Source of the DNA: Candidatus Omnitrophota bacterium
GTDB taxonomy: Bacteria > Omnitrophota > Gorgyraeia > Gorgyraeales > Gorgyraeaceae
DNA length: 64,000 bases
NCBI GenBank assembly: GCA_003485765.1
Contig: DNHS01000051.1
Coordinates: 1-64,000, forward strand
Reading direction: 5' to 3'
Shown: positions 17,221-25,178 of the stretch, in pieces
Position numbering within the stretch: the stretch's first letter is position 1
Layout: every line of letters starts with the position of its first letter
Notes under the pieces: model-generated
Told to the model about the DNA's origin: nothing
The model's input: only the letters and a program-made list of their open reading frames with translations
Databases searched by the model: none
Made by a program: the position numbers and the translations under genes

Positions 17221-18765
17221 CTATATCTTTTCCCGCAGCTGTCTTTTGAGTATTTTCCCTGTAGATGTCCTAGGAAAAATCTGCTTAAATTCTACAAATT
17301 TAGGAATTTTAAATAAAGCCAGATTTTTTCTTAGATATTTAATAACCTCTGATCCGCTGAGCGTTTCATTTTCTTTTAAAATAATAAATGCCTTTGGCAC
17401 CTCTCCTTTAAATTTATCAGCTATGCCTATAACTGCCGCTTCTTTAATCTTAGGATGCTTCAGCAAAACCTTTTCTATTTCTACTGGATAAACATTAAAG
17501 CCCCGAACATTGATCATGTCCTTTTTTCTATCTACAATATAAATATATCCATCTTCATCAAGCTTGGCTATATCTCCTGTATAAAGCCAATTATCTTTTA
17601 TGACTTCTTTTGTTTCAGCATCGTTATTAAAATACCCTTTCATTATATTATCTCCCTTAACCAGAAGCTCGCCTACCTCATTACAAGTTAACTGGTTATT
17701 CTTATCATCAACTATTTTTACTTCTACGCCCTCAATAGGTAAGCCCACTGAACCAGGTTTTCTTATTCCACGCGCTGGATTAAATGATACCACAGGCGAA
17801 GCTTCTGTTAATCCATACCCTTCCACAAGAGGAACTCTGAATTTATTTTCAAAAGCCTTTAAAACCTCTGTTGGTAATGCCGCTGCGCCTGAAATGCAGA
17901 GTTTAATAGGATCTATAAGCTTAAGCACTCTGGAAGTAAACACATGAGGTATCTCCATATGAGCTAAGACATTAAATATGGCAGGTATGCCGATAAATAC
18001 AGTGATTTTCTTTTTTATTATATTTCTAATAACCCTGCGAAAAGGCCTTACGTGCTCGATTATAGTAATGCTAGCCCCCACTGCAAGCGGCAGAAGAATA
18101 CAGACAGTGAAAGCAAAAGAGTGAAACATAGGCAAGACGCAAATAAAGTTATCTTTTTCAGATACATCTATGCCGGATATACAACTCTTAACATTGGAGA
18201 GAAAATTTTTATGAGTGAGCATTGCGCCTTTAGGGTTACCGGTTGTGCCAGAAGTATAAAGTATAGAGGCGACTTCATCTGGTTTTATCAAAACATCTTC
18301 TTTTTTTATAATACTCCGCTCTATTATTTCATAAAAATTAAAAGTATTGGGGACTAAGCCATCTATAATAACTGTATATTTCAAATCAGGAGATTTCATC
18401 TTCGCTAAGTTTATAATATCTAAATTTGCGACTGAGCTTATAATAAGCTTTGCGCCGGAATCCTTTAAAATGAATCCAAGCTCCTCCTCCTTTAGCATAT
18501 TATTTATAGGCACGCAGATTGTCTCTATATTAATAATGGCAAAATAACTGACTATAAATTCCGGGGTATTATGTAAAAATAACGCTACCTTATCTTTCTT
18601 TTTAATACCCAGATTTTTCAAGCCCTGGCCCAACCTGCTGGCTGTATGGTATAATTCTTTATAACTAATCTTTTTATCTAAAAAAAATAAAGCAGTTTTA
18701 TCGGGAAATTTATCTGCGCTTTTTTCAAACATCATTGTTAAATTTTCAACTAATCTATCTCTCAT
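17221..18765 (-). CDS. Long-chain fatty-acid--CoA ligase (AMP-forming)
   Basis: 514 residues of the ANL adenylate-forming superfamily, which activates a carboxylic acid with ATP and joins it to CoA. The phosphate loop is YTSGTTGNPKGAMLTH (about 171-186), followed by GYGLTEASPVV, YTGDIAKLDEDGYIYIVDRKKDMINVRG (split over A5-A8) and the catalytic Lys near the end in PRTSTGKILKRQL. It resembles FadD and is complete. No strong ribosome site is seen. It stands alone, so the acid substrate remains open. Confidence 0.92.
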   Translation of the reverse strand: MRDRLVENLTMMFEKSADKFPDKTALFFLDKKISYKELYHTASRLGQGLKNLGIKKKDKVALFLHNTPEFIVSYFAIINIETICVPINNMLKEEELGFILKDSGAKLIISSVANLDIINLAKMKSPDLKYTVIIDGLVPNTFNFYEIIERSIIKKEDVLIKPDEVASILYTSGTTGNPKGAMLTHKNFLSNVKSCISGIDVSEKDNFICVLPMFHSFAFTVCILLPLAVGASITIIEHVRPFRRVIRNIIKKKITVFIGIPAIFNVLAHMEIPHVFTSRVLKLIDPIKLCISGAAALPTEVLKAFENKFRVPLVEGYGLTEASPVVSFNPARGIRKPGSVGLPIEGVEVKIVDDKNNQLTCNEVGELLVKGDNIMKGYFNNDAETKEVIKDNWLYTGDIAKLDEDGYIYIVDRKKDMINVRGFNVYPVEIEKVLLKHPKIKEAAVIGIADKFKGEVPKAFIILKENETLSGSEVIKYLRKNLALFKIPKFVEFKQIFPRTSTGKILKRQLREKI

Positions 18766-18791
18766 ATTTTTTTATCCAGACTCTTAAAAAA

Positions 18792-18828
18792 AATAAGGCC
18801 CGGCGTTATACTATAGCCGGGCCTTATT
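18792..18828 (-). terminator. Terminator after the cold-shock gene
   Basis: AATAAGGCCCGGC and GCCGGGCCTTATT form a 13-bp stem. On the minus strand a run of T follows, giving a strong rho-independent terminator 10 nt after the csp stop; it also shields the downstream ligase gene. Confidence 0.9.
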
Positions 18829-18838
18829 TGCATCTAAG

Positions 18839-19042
18839 TTATACCTTTACTACGTTTGTTGCCTGAGGTCCCTTGGGCCCCTCTCCGATTTCAAATTCAA
18901 CTGCCTGTCCTTCGCTTAAAGATTTGAAACCTTCGCCTTGAATTGCATTGTGGTGAACAAAACAATCTTTGCTTCCATCATCAGGTGTAATAAATCCATA
19001 ACCTTTTTGGTCGTTGAACCACTTAACTTTTCCTTTTGCCAT
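18839..19042 (-). CDS. csp: Cold-shock protein (CspA family)
   Basis: 67 residues forming one cold-shock domain that binds single-stranded RNA/DNA and loosens RNA structure. RNP1 is KGYGFITP, RNP2 is CFVHHNAI; the start GKVKWFNDQKGYGFI is canonical. The ribosome site is GGAAGGAGG. The long leader (about 110 nt) with a hairpin is typical of genes whose expression is set at RNA level. Confidence 0.97.
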   Translation of the reverse strand: MAKGKVKWFNDQKGYGFITPDDGSKDCFVHHNAIQGEGFKSLSEGQAVEFEIGEGPKGPQATNVVKV

Positions 19043-19095
19043 TGTCCGCTACCTCCTTCCAATAAAATTTTAGCAAATAATGGCAGAAAGAAAAA

Positions 19096-19125
19096 CCGCA
19101 AGGCGAATTCTATTTTACCTTACGG
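19096..19125 (-). promoter_or_regulatory. Attenuator-like hairpin in the csp leader
   Basis: On the minus strand CCGTAAGG and CCTTGCGG pair (7 of 8) around a 14-nt loop, followed by TTTTTCTTT. It lies between the csp promoter and its ribosome site and looks like an intrinsic terminator or temperature-sensitive switch. Confidence 0.5.
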
Positions 19126-19161
19126 CTATAAACTTCTACTCACCTATTTACTATTGAGTTT

Positions 19162-19190
19162 AGTATACCTTAGTTCTCTCTAGTTGTCAA
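19162..19190 (-). promoter_or_regulatory. Promoter of the cold-shock gene
   Basis: On the minus strand: TTGACA (19190-19185), 17-nt spacer, TATACT (19167-19162). The start is expected near 19155, leaving a leader of about 110 nt. Confidence 0.8.
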
Positions 19191-19195
19191 TAAAA

Positions 19196-21673
19196 TTATA
19201 TATTAAAATCTAATACCCTGTGATCTCTTTTGATGTCTTGTATTGTCGCCGGACTGAGGTCGTCTTCTATAAGGTCCTTACTTTTAGCTATCTCCGCAGC
19301 TTCAAGGTGCATTTCGAGATCTAGGCTGGCATTGCGATTGTGAATTAAAAATCCCGGCATACGATCCAGACCCATGAGTTTTCTGAATTTATTATAAGTT
19401 TTGCCAACTACGGAGCGACTCATAGAAAGCTTACGGCCGATTTCTCTATTTGATAATCCTTGGATCTTATAGCTAAGAATCCTGCTTCCATTTACAATAG
19501 TTTTCAGCAACCTGACATCAGCTTTTTCGACAAGGCCTATTTCATCAGCTATCCCAAAAACATAAAGACATTGCTCGAGTTTAGCAGCGTAACCCTCATC
19601 TCTCACAGGATACAACCCCAGCTTTTTTATGGCGTTAATGTAATATCTCGCATTAAGAGCCTCGGTGACGCCTTTCTCTAATAACAGTTGAGGCACACGA
19701 GCCAATGCTTCTTTTTCTCTCGGATTGAGCTGAGGCAAGCCTAGAAATCGTCTTAACAAAGCAAAATCAACATTGACCACTCCATTTTCTCTAGCCTGAT
19801 TTAATTCATCTGAGCTCGTATAAGTATAGATCAAGGCCCTTTTAAATGCTCTGTAAATATCTTCTTGCCTGTATTTAAAATCTGTCTGTCCACGTAAAGC
19901 TCTTGCCCATATGACAAAAAAGTACAAGAACATACTGCCCTCTAATTTTCTAACTTCTCCATGCCCTGATTTATAAATAAGAATTTTATCCACGACATTT
20001 TCATAGCTATGGTCTGTTGCGTTATTTCTCCACGCTTCAATTAATCTATCCACGTCCATTCCTACATCAACACTCTTTGCTCCAAATTTAACCGCTTCTG
20101 TCAATATCTTTGCTAACATTGAATTTTCATCCGGGACCTTTCTCTGCCAGAATGTGTCCAATTTGTCGAGCGCAATTAGCATATCAAGTTTTAACATTGC
20201 CTCACAAGCGTCAATAAGGAGTTTCTGTTCCCTGGCATCGGCCGGATGGTAGAATCCAGGACTTTCGCTTAATTTACCAAATTCTATTTTCTCTGACCAT
20301 GGCTTGTCGTTCTGATTAACAACCTTGTCTTTTTCATCTATAATTGTGGCACTGACAGGCTCTCTGTAGAGAAAACGGACCTTAACAGGCAAACCTGCGG
20401 CTTCATTGCGTGGCTCAAAGTATGTTAAATACTTACCAAATATAAACAGGTTTGCTTGCTGACTAAGTCTTGGCCCGAAAAGATAACTATCCGCGGCCCC
20501 ATCCAATACATCAAGATTGACTTCAGTCCATAGATAACGGGCATCTTCTTTATCGCCTTCGGCTTGACCTATCCACCTGCCTGTAATATTATCGAAAATA
20601 GCATACCTAAATCCTCCTTCTATTGTCTTTTCATCCAAATCCCTTTCTCGTATAGGATATAATCTAGCCACCTGCCTTCTTACATACCACTGATGCCTCT
20701 CTGAAACAGGCCTTATATCAAGCGTAAGAGGATTCCCCAGATAGTCCATAATGGGGTTGCCTCTATAATCCAGGGTAGGCTTTCCATCTTCATCCACAAA
20801 TCGCATCCTCGACATATAATAGTCTGCGTGCTTATTTTTCCGCGCAGTTGTCCAATCGAATTCTGCTTCAAATCTTGCCCCTTGCAGCCTTTTGTCTTCA
20901 AGCGTAACCCACCTTTTAGGCATTTTTTGCTTGGGACTAGATATTGTGTTTAGCCCTAAGGACACAGTTCCGTCTTTCTTGCTCACACAGGCCTTCTCTC
21001 CTCTTATTAAGATCCTGCGCCCTTCAAATCTCATCATCCTGCTCCTGCTTAACCTATTGCAAGAACCTGCAAGCTTTAATTCACCATTGTCTTCGATAAC
21101 GTATATAAGAAGCGGCTCTATTATCTTGATTATGCTCTCGTCTTTTACAATCCTAACCTGTGTCACCTGGCCCTGGATAACATCAAACTCTATTTCCAAG
21201 CCTTCGTGCTCTCCTAAATTTAATCTGTGCTCTCCGCCTATATGAAGTTTACTCGATGATGAGAAATGACCTATAGTAACCCTATCTAACTTTAAAAAAT
21301 CCTCTCCAGATATTCCTTTTGCCGGGTCAAAGTAAACAACATCCCCTGTATCCCAGTGATAAATAAAAGCTTCATTACCTCTCCGGCCGATATGTGCGCC
21401 AGTGGCAGGGTCTAGCAACCTGTCATGGGCTATCTGTAAATTATTGGCCGCCTTTTTATCATCCGGAATACCGGCAAGAAATTTCTTCCGCTCACTATCC
21501 CTTAAACTTTCTAATAATCTCTCCCGGCCATCTTTGTTATTAGAAATAAGCTGAGGCCTCAGATTGGTTTTTTTGGGTAGCTCTATACCATAGCATGTAC
21601 TTGTAACAGTGAATGTTACAAGTACAATTGTTGATATTATCCTGATGATGAAAAGTTTTTTAAAGTTTAACAT
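19196..21673 (-). CDS. Large exported protein with C-terminal helix-turn-helix, unknown function
   Basis: 825 residues, no family recognised. The N-terminus (KKLFIIRIISTIVLVTFTVTSTCYG) is a signal peptide or membrane anchor, followed by NLRPQLIS, a start style common in exported proteins of this type of bacterium. The middle is mixed alpha/beta with several DYRGNPIMDYLGNPL-like aromatic stretches. Residues about 739-770 (GLSNREIGRKLSMSRSVVGK) read as a clear LuxR/sigma-type helix-turn-helix. Export and DNA binding conflict unless the protein is membrane-tethered with its tail inside. No strong ribosome site precedes the ATG. Confidence 0.75.
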   Translation of the reverse strand: MLNFKKLFIIRIISTIVLVTFTVTSTCYGIELPKKTNLRPQLISNNKDGRERLLESLRDSERKKFLAGIPDDKKAANNLQIAHDRLLDPATGAHIGRRGNEAFIYHWDTGDVVYFDPAKGISGEDFLKLDRVTIGHFSSSSKLHIGGEHRLNLGEHEGLEIEFDVIQGQVTQVRIVKDESIIKIIEPLLIYVIEDNGELKLAGSCNRLSRSRMMRFEGRRILIRGEKACVSKKDGTVSLGLNTISSPKQKMPKRWVTLEDKRLQGARFEAEFDWTTARKNKHADYYMSRMRFVDEDGKPTLDYRGNPIMDYLGNPLTLDIRPVSERHQWYVRRQVARLYPIRERDLDEKTIEGGFRYAIFDNITGRWIGQAEGDKEDARYLWTEVNLDVLDGAADSYLFGPRLSQQANLFIFGKYLTYFEPRNEAAGLPVKVRFLYREPVSATIIDEKDKVVNQNDKPWSEKIEFGKLSESPGFYHPADAREQKLLIDACEAMLKLDMLIALDKLDTFWQRKVPDENSMLAKILTEAVKFGAKSVDVGMDVDRLIEAWRNNATDHSYENVVDKILIYKSGHGEVRKLEGSMFLYFFVIWARALRGQTDFKYRQEDIYRAFKRALIYTYTSSDELNQARENGVVNVDFALLRRFLGLPQLNPREKEALARVPQLLLEKGVTEALNARYYINAIKKLGLYPVRDEGYAAKLEQCLYVFGIADEIGLVEKADVRLLKTIVNGSRILSYKIQGLSNREIGRKLSMSRSVVGKTYNKFRKLMGLDRMPGFLIHNRNASLDLEMHLEAAEIAKSKDLIEDDLSPATIQDIKRDHRVLDFNI

Positions 21674-21743
21674 AATATAGACAAAAAAATAACCTTTCCA
21701 AATAAATTCCCAGTTTCGGTTATGTATTTAAATTTTGATAAGC

Positions 21744-22622
21744 CTAGCTCGCCTTATTTTTATGCTCTTCTTTCTTCAATGGCAATATTCCCGCCATTTC
21801 GCCAATCACGTTCACCAATTCCGTATTCGCTGGAATCACAATCTTCGCGTTATTGGCTAAAGATTTCTCCACTGCCTCAAGTTTACGCAATACCTGGGCA
21901 TTGCCGATAAAATACTTTTCCGCTGCTTCGTTTAACAGGCGGATTGCCTCTGCCTCGCCCTCTGCTTCCAGAATTCTAGCCTGCCTGAAACCTTCTGCTT
22001 TTTTAATCTCCGCTCTTTTCTGGCCGTCGGCTGCGGTTTCCGTGGCAGTAGCAAAATCCACTGCTGCGATTTTTTCATTTTCCGCCTTAACCACCTTGTT
22101 CATTGTTTCCTGCACATCCTTTGGCGGATCAATCTCTTTTAATTCTGTGCGCACAATTTCAATACCCCAGCTCGAAGTCTCCTCCATTAAAGTTTTATGC
22201 AGCTCCGCATTAATCTTGCCCCGCTCGCTATTTGCAGATTTTAAAGTCAGAGTGCCTATAATATTCCTCAAGGTAGTCCTGGCCAGGTTTACAATCTGGT
22301 ATTGATAATTAAAAACATTGTACTGGCAGCCTTTGACGCTTTCCTGATCTGCCTTCACTTTAAAATATATCTGGGCATCCACCTTGGCATTAAGATTATC
22401 GTTGGTGATAATCTCCTGAGGGTCAGCATCCACCATTTTTTCGGTAATGTTTATCTGGTACATCTTATCTATTCCTGGGATAATCCAGTTAAAGCCGGCA
22501 TTAGCAAAAGTACGGTATTTTCCTAATCTCTCAATTAACCCGCGATGAGTAGGCCTGACAATCCTTATCCCTGCAAAAAATATCACAATCACAGCCATAC
22601 CAAGTAAATAAAAAATATTCAC
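21744..22622 (-). CDS. SPFH/stomatin-like membrane protein (QmcA type)
   Basis: 292 residues. An N-terminal membrane helix (3-20), an SPFH/band-7 domain (about 22-185: RPTHRGLIERLGKY, GIEIVRTELKEIDPP), then a long Ala/Glu-rich coiled coil (about 190-255) that drives oligomerisation. Such proteins form membrane microdomains and often act with proteases. The start is GTG at 22622 with AGGAGG upstream. It is downstream of the RiPP-type cassette but has its own promoter, so a link to that cassette is uncertain. Confidence 0.92.
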   Translation of the reverse strand: MNIFYLLGMAVIVIFFAGIRIVRPTHRGLIERLGKYRTFANAGFNWIIPGIDKMYQINITEKMVDADPQEIITNDNLNAKVDAQIYFKVKADQESVKGCQYNVFNYQYQIVNLARTTLRNIIGTLTLKSANSERGKINAELHKTLMEETSSWGIEIVRTELKEIDPPKDVQETMNKVVKAENEKIAAVDFATATETAADGQKRAEIKKAEGFRQARILEAEGEAEAIRLLNEAAEKYFIGNAQVLRKLEAVEKSLANNAKIVIPANTELVNVIGEMAGILPLKKEEHKNKAS

Positions 22623-22681
22623 CTTGCTCCTCCTTTTTTTAAAGCATTATTAAAACAACCTTTAAGCAGACTAACTATATT

Positions 22682-22709
22682 ATTATACTACCCCCTATTA
22701 ACAAATCAA
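22682..22709 (-). promoter_or_regulatory. Promoter of the SPFH gene
   Basis: On the minus strand: TTGATT (22709-22704), 16-nt spacer, TATAAT (22687-22682), in the 115-nt gap after the radical SAM gene. Confidence 0.55.
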
Positions 22710-22737
22710 GCAGCAAGAAGCAGCGCTGGGAATCCGG

Positions 22738-23835
22738 TTATATTTTTTGCACTGATAGGCTGCTCGTTCTATTTTCGCCATGTTTTTGGCTCCACTTCTC
22801 ATACACTTCTTTTTGTATACGCGCTTGACGACATAATTCTGACGACGTCGTCAAGAAAGAACCTGTTTCAAAATAAGTGTAGGAAGGGCAATAACTACAA
22901 TAAGAAAGCGATGGACACCCCCTGCAGTGCTTTCTATCTCGCATACGTGATGCCCTTAAGCTCTTGAATAACTTATTATCACACCATATACGAATGAATG
23001 AGGCGCGCTTCAGGCTATTCCCATTGTTAAATCTCAATCGCACACACGGATTTAATTGGCCGTAAGGGGTTATGTTGCTTACCCTTCTTCCTGCGCCGCA
23101 CAATGGTAGATTTGGGTCAATGTTCAAAAGTTTGTTCGAAGATCTCATAGGCTGGTGACGATATAGCCCATCTTCTATATAATGTTTCATCTGCAAATCA
23201 CTCAGTGCATGATGTAATGGTCCTGTACTCGCATCATCGCAAGGGAAAATACGATATAATCCCTTGGAATCAAGAAACTGCGCTTTAAGCGTATGCTTTA
23301 CAAATTGCCGCAACTTCCACAGTTCATGCACATTATATTGTAATACAGTGGTCTTAACCAGTACATTTACTCCCATCTCAATCAATTTTGCAATGGCATT
23401 TATAGTTTTAGCGAATGAACCTTGCATCCGGGTAACCTTCTCATGGGTATTCTTAAAGCCATAAAGGCTAATTTCAACAGCGCTTGGAACTATCTTTCTA
23501 ATTTTTATAGCAGCTCTCTTATCTATTAAGGTACCGTTTGTAAATATTCGAATGTCAAAATCTAAGCTACGGGCGTGTTCAAGAATTTCAAAAATATCCT
23601 TTCGAAGAAATGGTTCTCCTCCGGTGAATATCAAATGTAAGCATCCCGCATTCTTGAGTTGCTTCAAATATGTTACAATTTCTCCTGTGGTTAGCTCAGC
23701 TGTTTTTTTTCGCACAATATAACAATGAATACAATGCATATTACATTGATAGGTAAGCTCAAAATGGCAAGAAATTGGGAATTGTCTGTTATGGACAGCT
23801 GCTATGAAATCTTTAGCAGTTTTTATGGGGGCCAT
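22738..23835 (-). CDS. Radical SAM/SPASM peptide-modifying enzyme
   Basis: 365 residues. The radical SAM cluster motif is CNMHCIHC (C31, C35, C38), with the SAM-binding TGGEPFL at 71-77. The C-terminal SPASM domain is complete: C246, G259-x4-C264, C304-x2-C307-x5-C313-x2-C316 and C335, enough for two auxiliary FeS clusters. Enzymes of this build crosslink or otherwise modify ribosomal peptides (sactipeptide, PQQ, mycofactocin types). The gene begins 33 nt after a Cys-rich 45-residue peptide gene, preceded by a PqqD-like gene, so that peptide is the likely substrate. The bond made is not known. Confidence 0.92.
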   Translation of the reverse strand: MAPIKTAKDFIAAVHNRQFPISCHFELTYQCNMHCIHCYIVRKKTAELTTGEIVTYLKQLKNAGCLHLIFTGGEPFLRKDIFEILEHARSLDFDIRIFTNGTLIDKRAAIKIRKIVPSAVEISLYGFKNTHEKVTRMQGSFAKTINAIAKLIEMGVNVLVKTTVLQYNVHELWKLRQFVKHTLKAQFLDSKGLYRIFPCDDASTGPLHHALSDLQMKHYIEDGLYRHQPMRSSNKLLNIDPNLPLCGAGRRVSNITPYGQLNPCVRLRFNNGNSLKRASFIRIWCDNKLFKSLRASRMRDRKHCRGCPSLSYCSYCPSYTYFETGSFLTTSSELCRQARIQKEVYEKWSQKHGENRTSSLSVQKI

Positions 23836-23868
23836 TAAAAGTATGTACTTATGATAGAATAGAAACGG

Positions 23869-24006
23869 CTAACAACATGACCCAGGGGACATCAAGGCTC
23901 CACTGGTCCCGGAACACCCGCTATACACACGCCATTCATGTTCTTTAATTTCTATGTGTTTTATAAGCGGCTTAATCCACTGTTTTTTCTTTTTTTCCAT
24001 TTTCAT
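23869..24006 (-). CDS. Putative RiPP precursor peptide
   Basis: 45 residues, found by reading the gap between the pqqD-like and radical SAM genes. ATG 24006 has AGAGG 6 nt upstream (a second in-frame ATG is at 24000) and overlaps the last 35 nt of the pqqD-like gene in another frame; the stop is TAG at 23871-23869. A Lys-rich start leads into WIKPLIKHIEIKEHEW, matching the W-x-K-P leader style of other radical SAM peptide precursors. The C-terminal core is YSGCSGTSGALMSPGSCC: three Cys (31, 44, 45) among Gly, Ser and Thr. No expression data; the identity is inferred from position and composition. Confidence 0.82.
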   Translation of the reverse strand: MKMEKKKKQWIKPLIKHIEIKEHEWRVYSGCSGTSGALMSPGSCC

Positions 24007-24304
24007 GGATTACCTCTTCCAACTCAATGAGATCTTTCTTTGTCAACCAGCCTAAAAAACTCGTTATGTCCGATTCGGCTTCTTTAAAATTTACCTCATA
24101 GTCATCAATAATTCTTTTAATTATTTCTGCGACCGTGCTCTTGCCATCTATTGCCTCCCAAATCGCTGTGCCAGTTTGATTGCACACTTCAAGGCTTTCG
24201 CGATCTATCGTTTGTCTTTCTGCAGGTATTAAAACTGCTTCCCCTTCAATAACCCGCCATGCGACATTTTTCTTTTTCTTAGGAATTGTCCTGAGCCACT
24301 CCAT
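23972..24304 (-). CDS. PqqD-like peptide-recognition protein
   Basis: 110 residues with the PqqD fold, a RiPP recognition element that binds precursor leaders and delivers them to the radical SAM enzyme. Visible features: VAWRVIEGEAVLIP start, NQTGTAIWEAIDGKSTVAEII helix-turn and the C-terminal LGWLTKKDLIEL. The longer frame begins with TTG; ATG 24304 is preferred. It overlaps the kinase-like gene upstream by 26 nt and the precursor gene downstream by 35 nt, implying translational coupling of the cassette. Confidence 0.88.
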   Translation of the reverse strand: MEWLRTIPKKKKNVAWRVIEGEAVLIPAERQTIDRESLEVCNQTGTAIWEAIDGKSTVAEIIKRIIDDYEVNFKEAESDITSFLGWLTKKDLIELEEVIHENGKKEKTVD

Positions 24305-25133
24305 CAACTATTCTCCAAAATGAATCGTCAGGTTTAAAATCCAGCCAATAACACTTTATATTATTGCTTAGATCCTGACATGTGTCAAGCAGAACACTAA
24401 TTATCTCTTGGTTAACCGGTATACAATGATTATGTCTTAATAATGCTACCATCGCTTCAACCTTGGTCATAGGTTCAATCTTGTTTGATGTATTTTTGCG
24501 AAGGAAAAAAAATTCTTTAATACAGTGTGAACCATTCGAATAGTGGCGTACATTTCCACTCCAGGGAGTGCCATATATTTTGTATAATCTTTTCTCTTTA
24601 CGTATCACAATGGTCTCATCATTTAGAATTTTTAGCCCACGTTTAAGCGCCAATTTGGCTATTGTAGATTTTCCTCCTCCGCTGGCAGCAAGAAATAAAT
24701 ATGCCTTTTTCATACCCACAACTCCACAACTATGCAACATCAATGACTGTGTTTTCGGTAATAGTAAACTGTACCAAAATTCTGGGAAAAAGTTTTCTAC
24801 AATCCTTCCGGAGGGCTCTTTGGTATATAATAGTATTTTTTTCATAGAGGTATCTAAATACCCTGCATAAAAATATTTCCCCTTATCAGGAAAAATCAAA
24901 CAAAATCTTTCATCTATTTTACCAAACTTCCAGTTACGAGCTTGAAAAATTATAGAATCCAGAGTAGGGCGCTTTAAGCCAGGCTCATATTTCACTTCTA
25001 TATGTATATCCGGACTTCCGCTAGCTGTGTAATGCCTATAGTATTGTTCGAGACGCCTCCTAATCGTAGGGTGGGATATTTGAAAGGCAAAAGAGACTCC
25101 GCCTATACTATACACTAGTTTATGATGATGCAT
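24279..25133 (-). CDS. HPr-kinase-like protein of the RiPP cassette
   Basis: 284 residues. The C-terminal half resembles HPr kinase: P-loop AASGGGKST (about 149-157), HSCGVV before it (134-139), and NDETIVI (171-177) as the acidic site. The N-terminal half has no recognised family. Similar HPrK-like proteins occur in other PqqD/radical SAM cassettes (SynChlorMet ScmC type) and in lasso-peptide clusters, where some phosphorylate a Ser of the peptide. The Ser/Thr-rich core here offers targets, but kinase action on it is inference. First gene of the cassette. Confidence 0.8.
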   Translation of the reverse strand: MHHHKLVYSIGGVSFAFQISHPTIRRRLEQYYRHYTASGSPDIHIEVKYEPGLKRPTLDSIIFQARNWKFGKIDERFCLIFPDKGKYFYAGYLDTSMKKILLYTKEPSGRIVENFFPEFWYSLLLPKTQSLMLHSCGVVGMKKAYLFLAASGGGKSTIAKLALKRGLKILNDETIVIRKEKRLYKIYGTPWSGNVRHYSNGSHCIKEFFFLRKNTSNKIEPMTKVEAMVALLRHNHCIPVNQEIISVLLDTCQDLSNNIKCYWLDFKPDDSFWRIVDGVAQDNS

Positions 25134-25161
25134 ATAGATAGGTTTTATTAAATACTGGCAC

Positions 25162-25175
25162 AGTTTAATGGGGTC
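25162..25175. repeat. GGGGTCAGGTC-type remnant
   Basis: GGGGTCAGGTCAAG in the 45-nt gap between the monooxygenase-like gene and the kinase-like gene. A related GGGGGTCAGACACC stands at 26442-26455. Such tags often flank REP-associated transposons, but no transposase is here. Confidence 0.35.
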
Positions 25176-25178
25176 AGG

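Noticed and set aside
23893..23940. A 15-codon frame (starting at the ATG at 23940-23938) in the gap between pqqD-like and radical SAM genes
   Set aside because: Weak ribosome site and no leader; the overlapping 45-codon frame has a good ribosome site and a typical leader.
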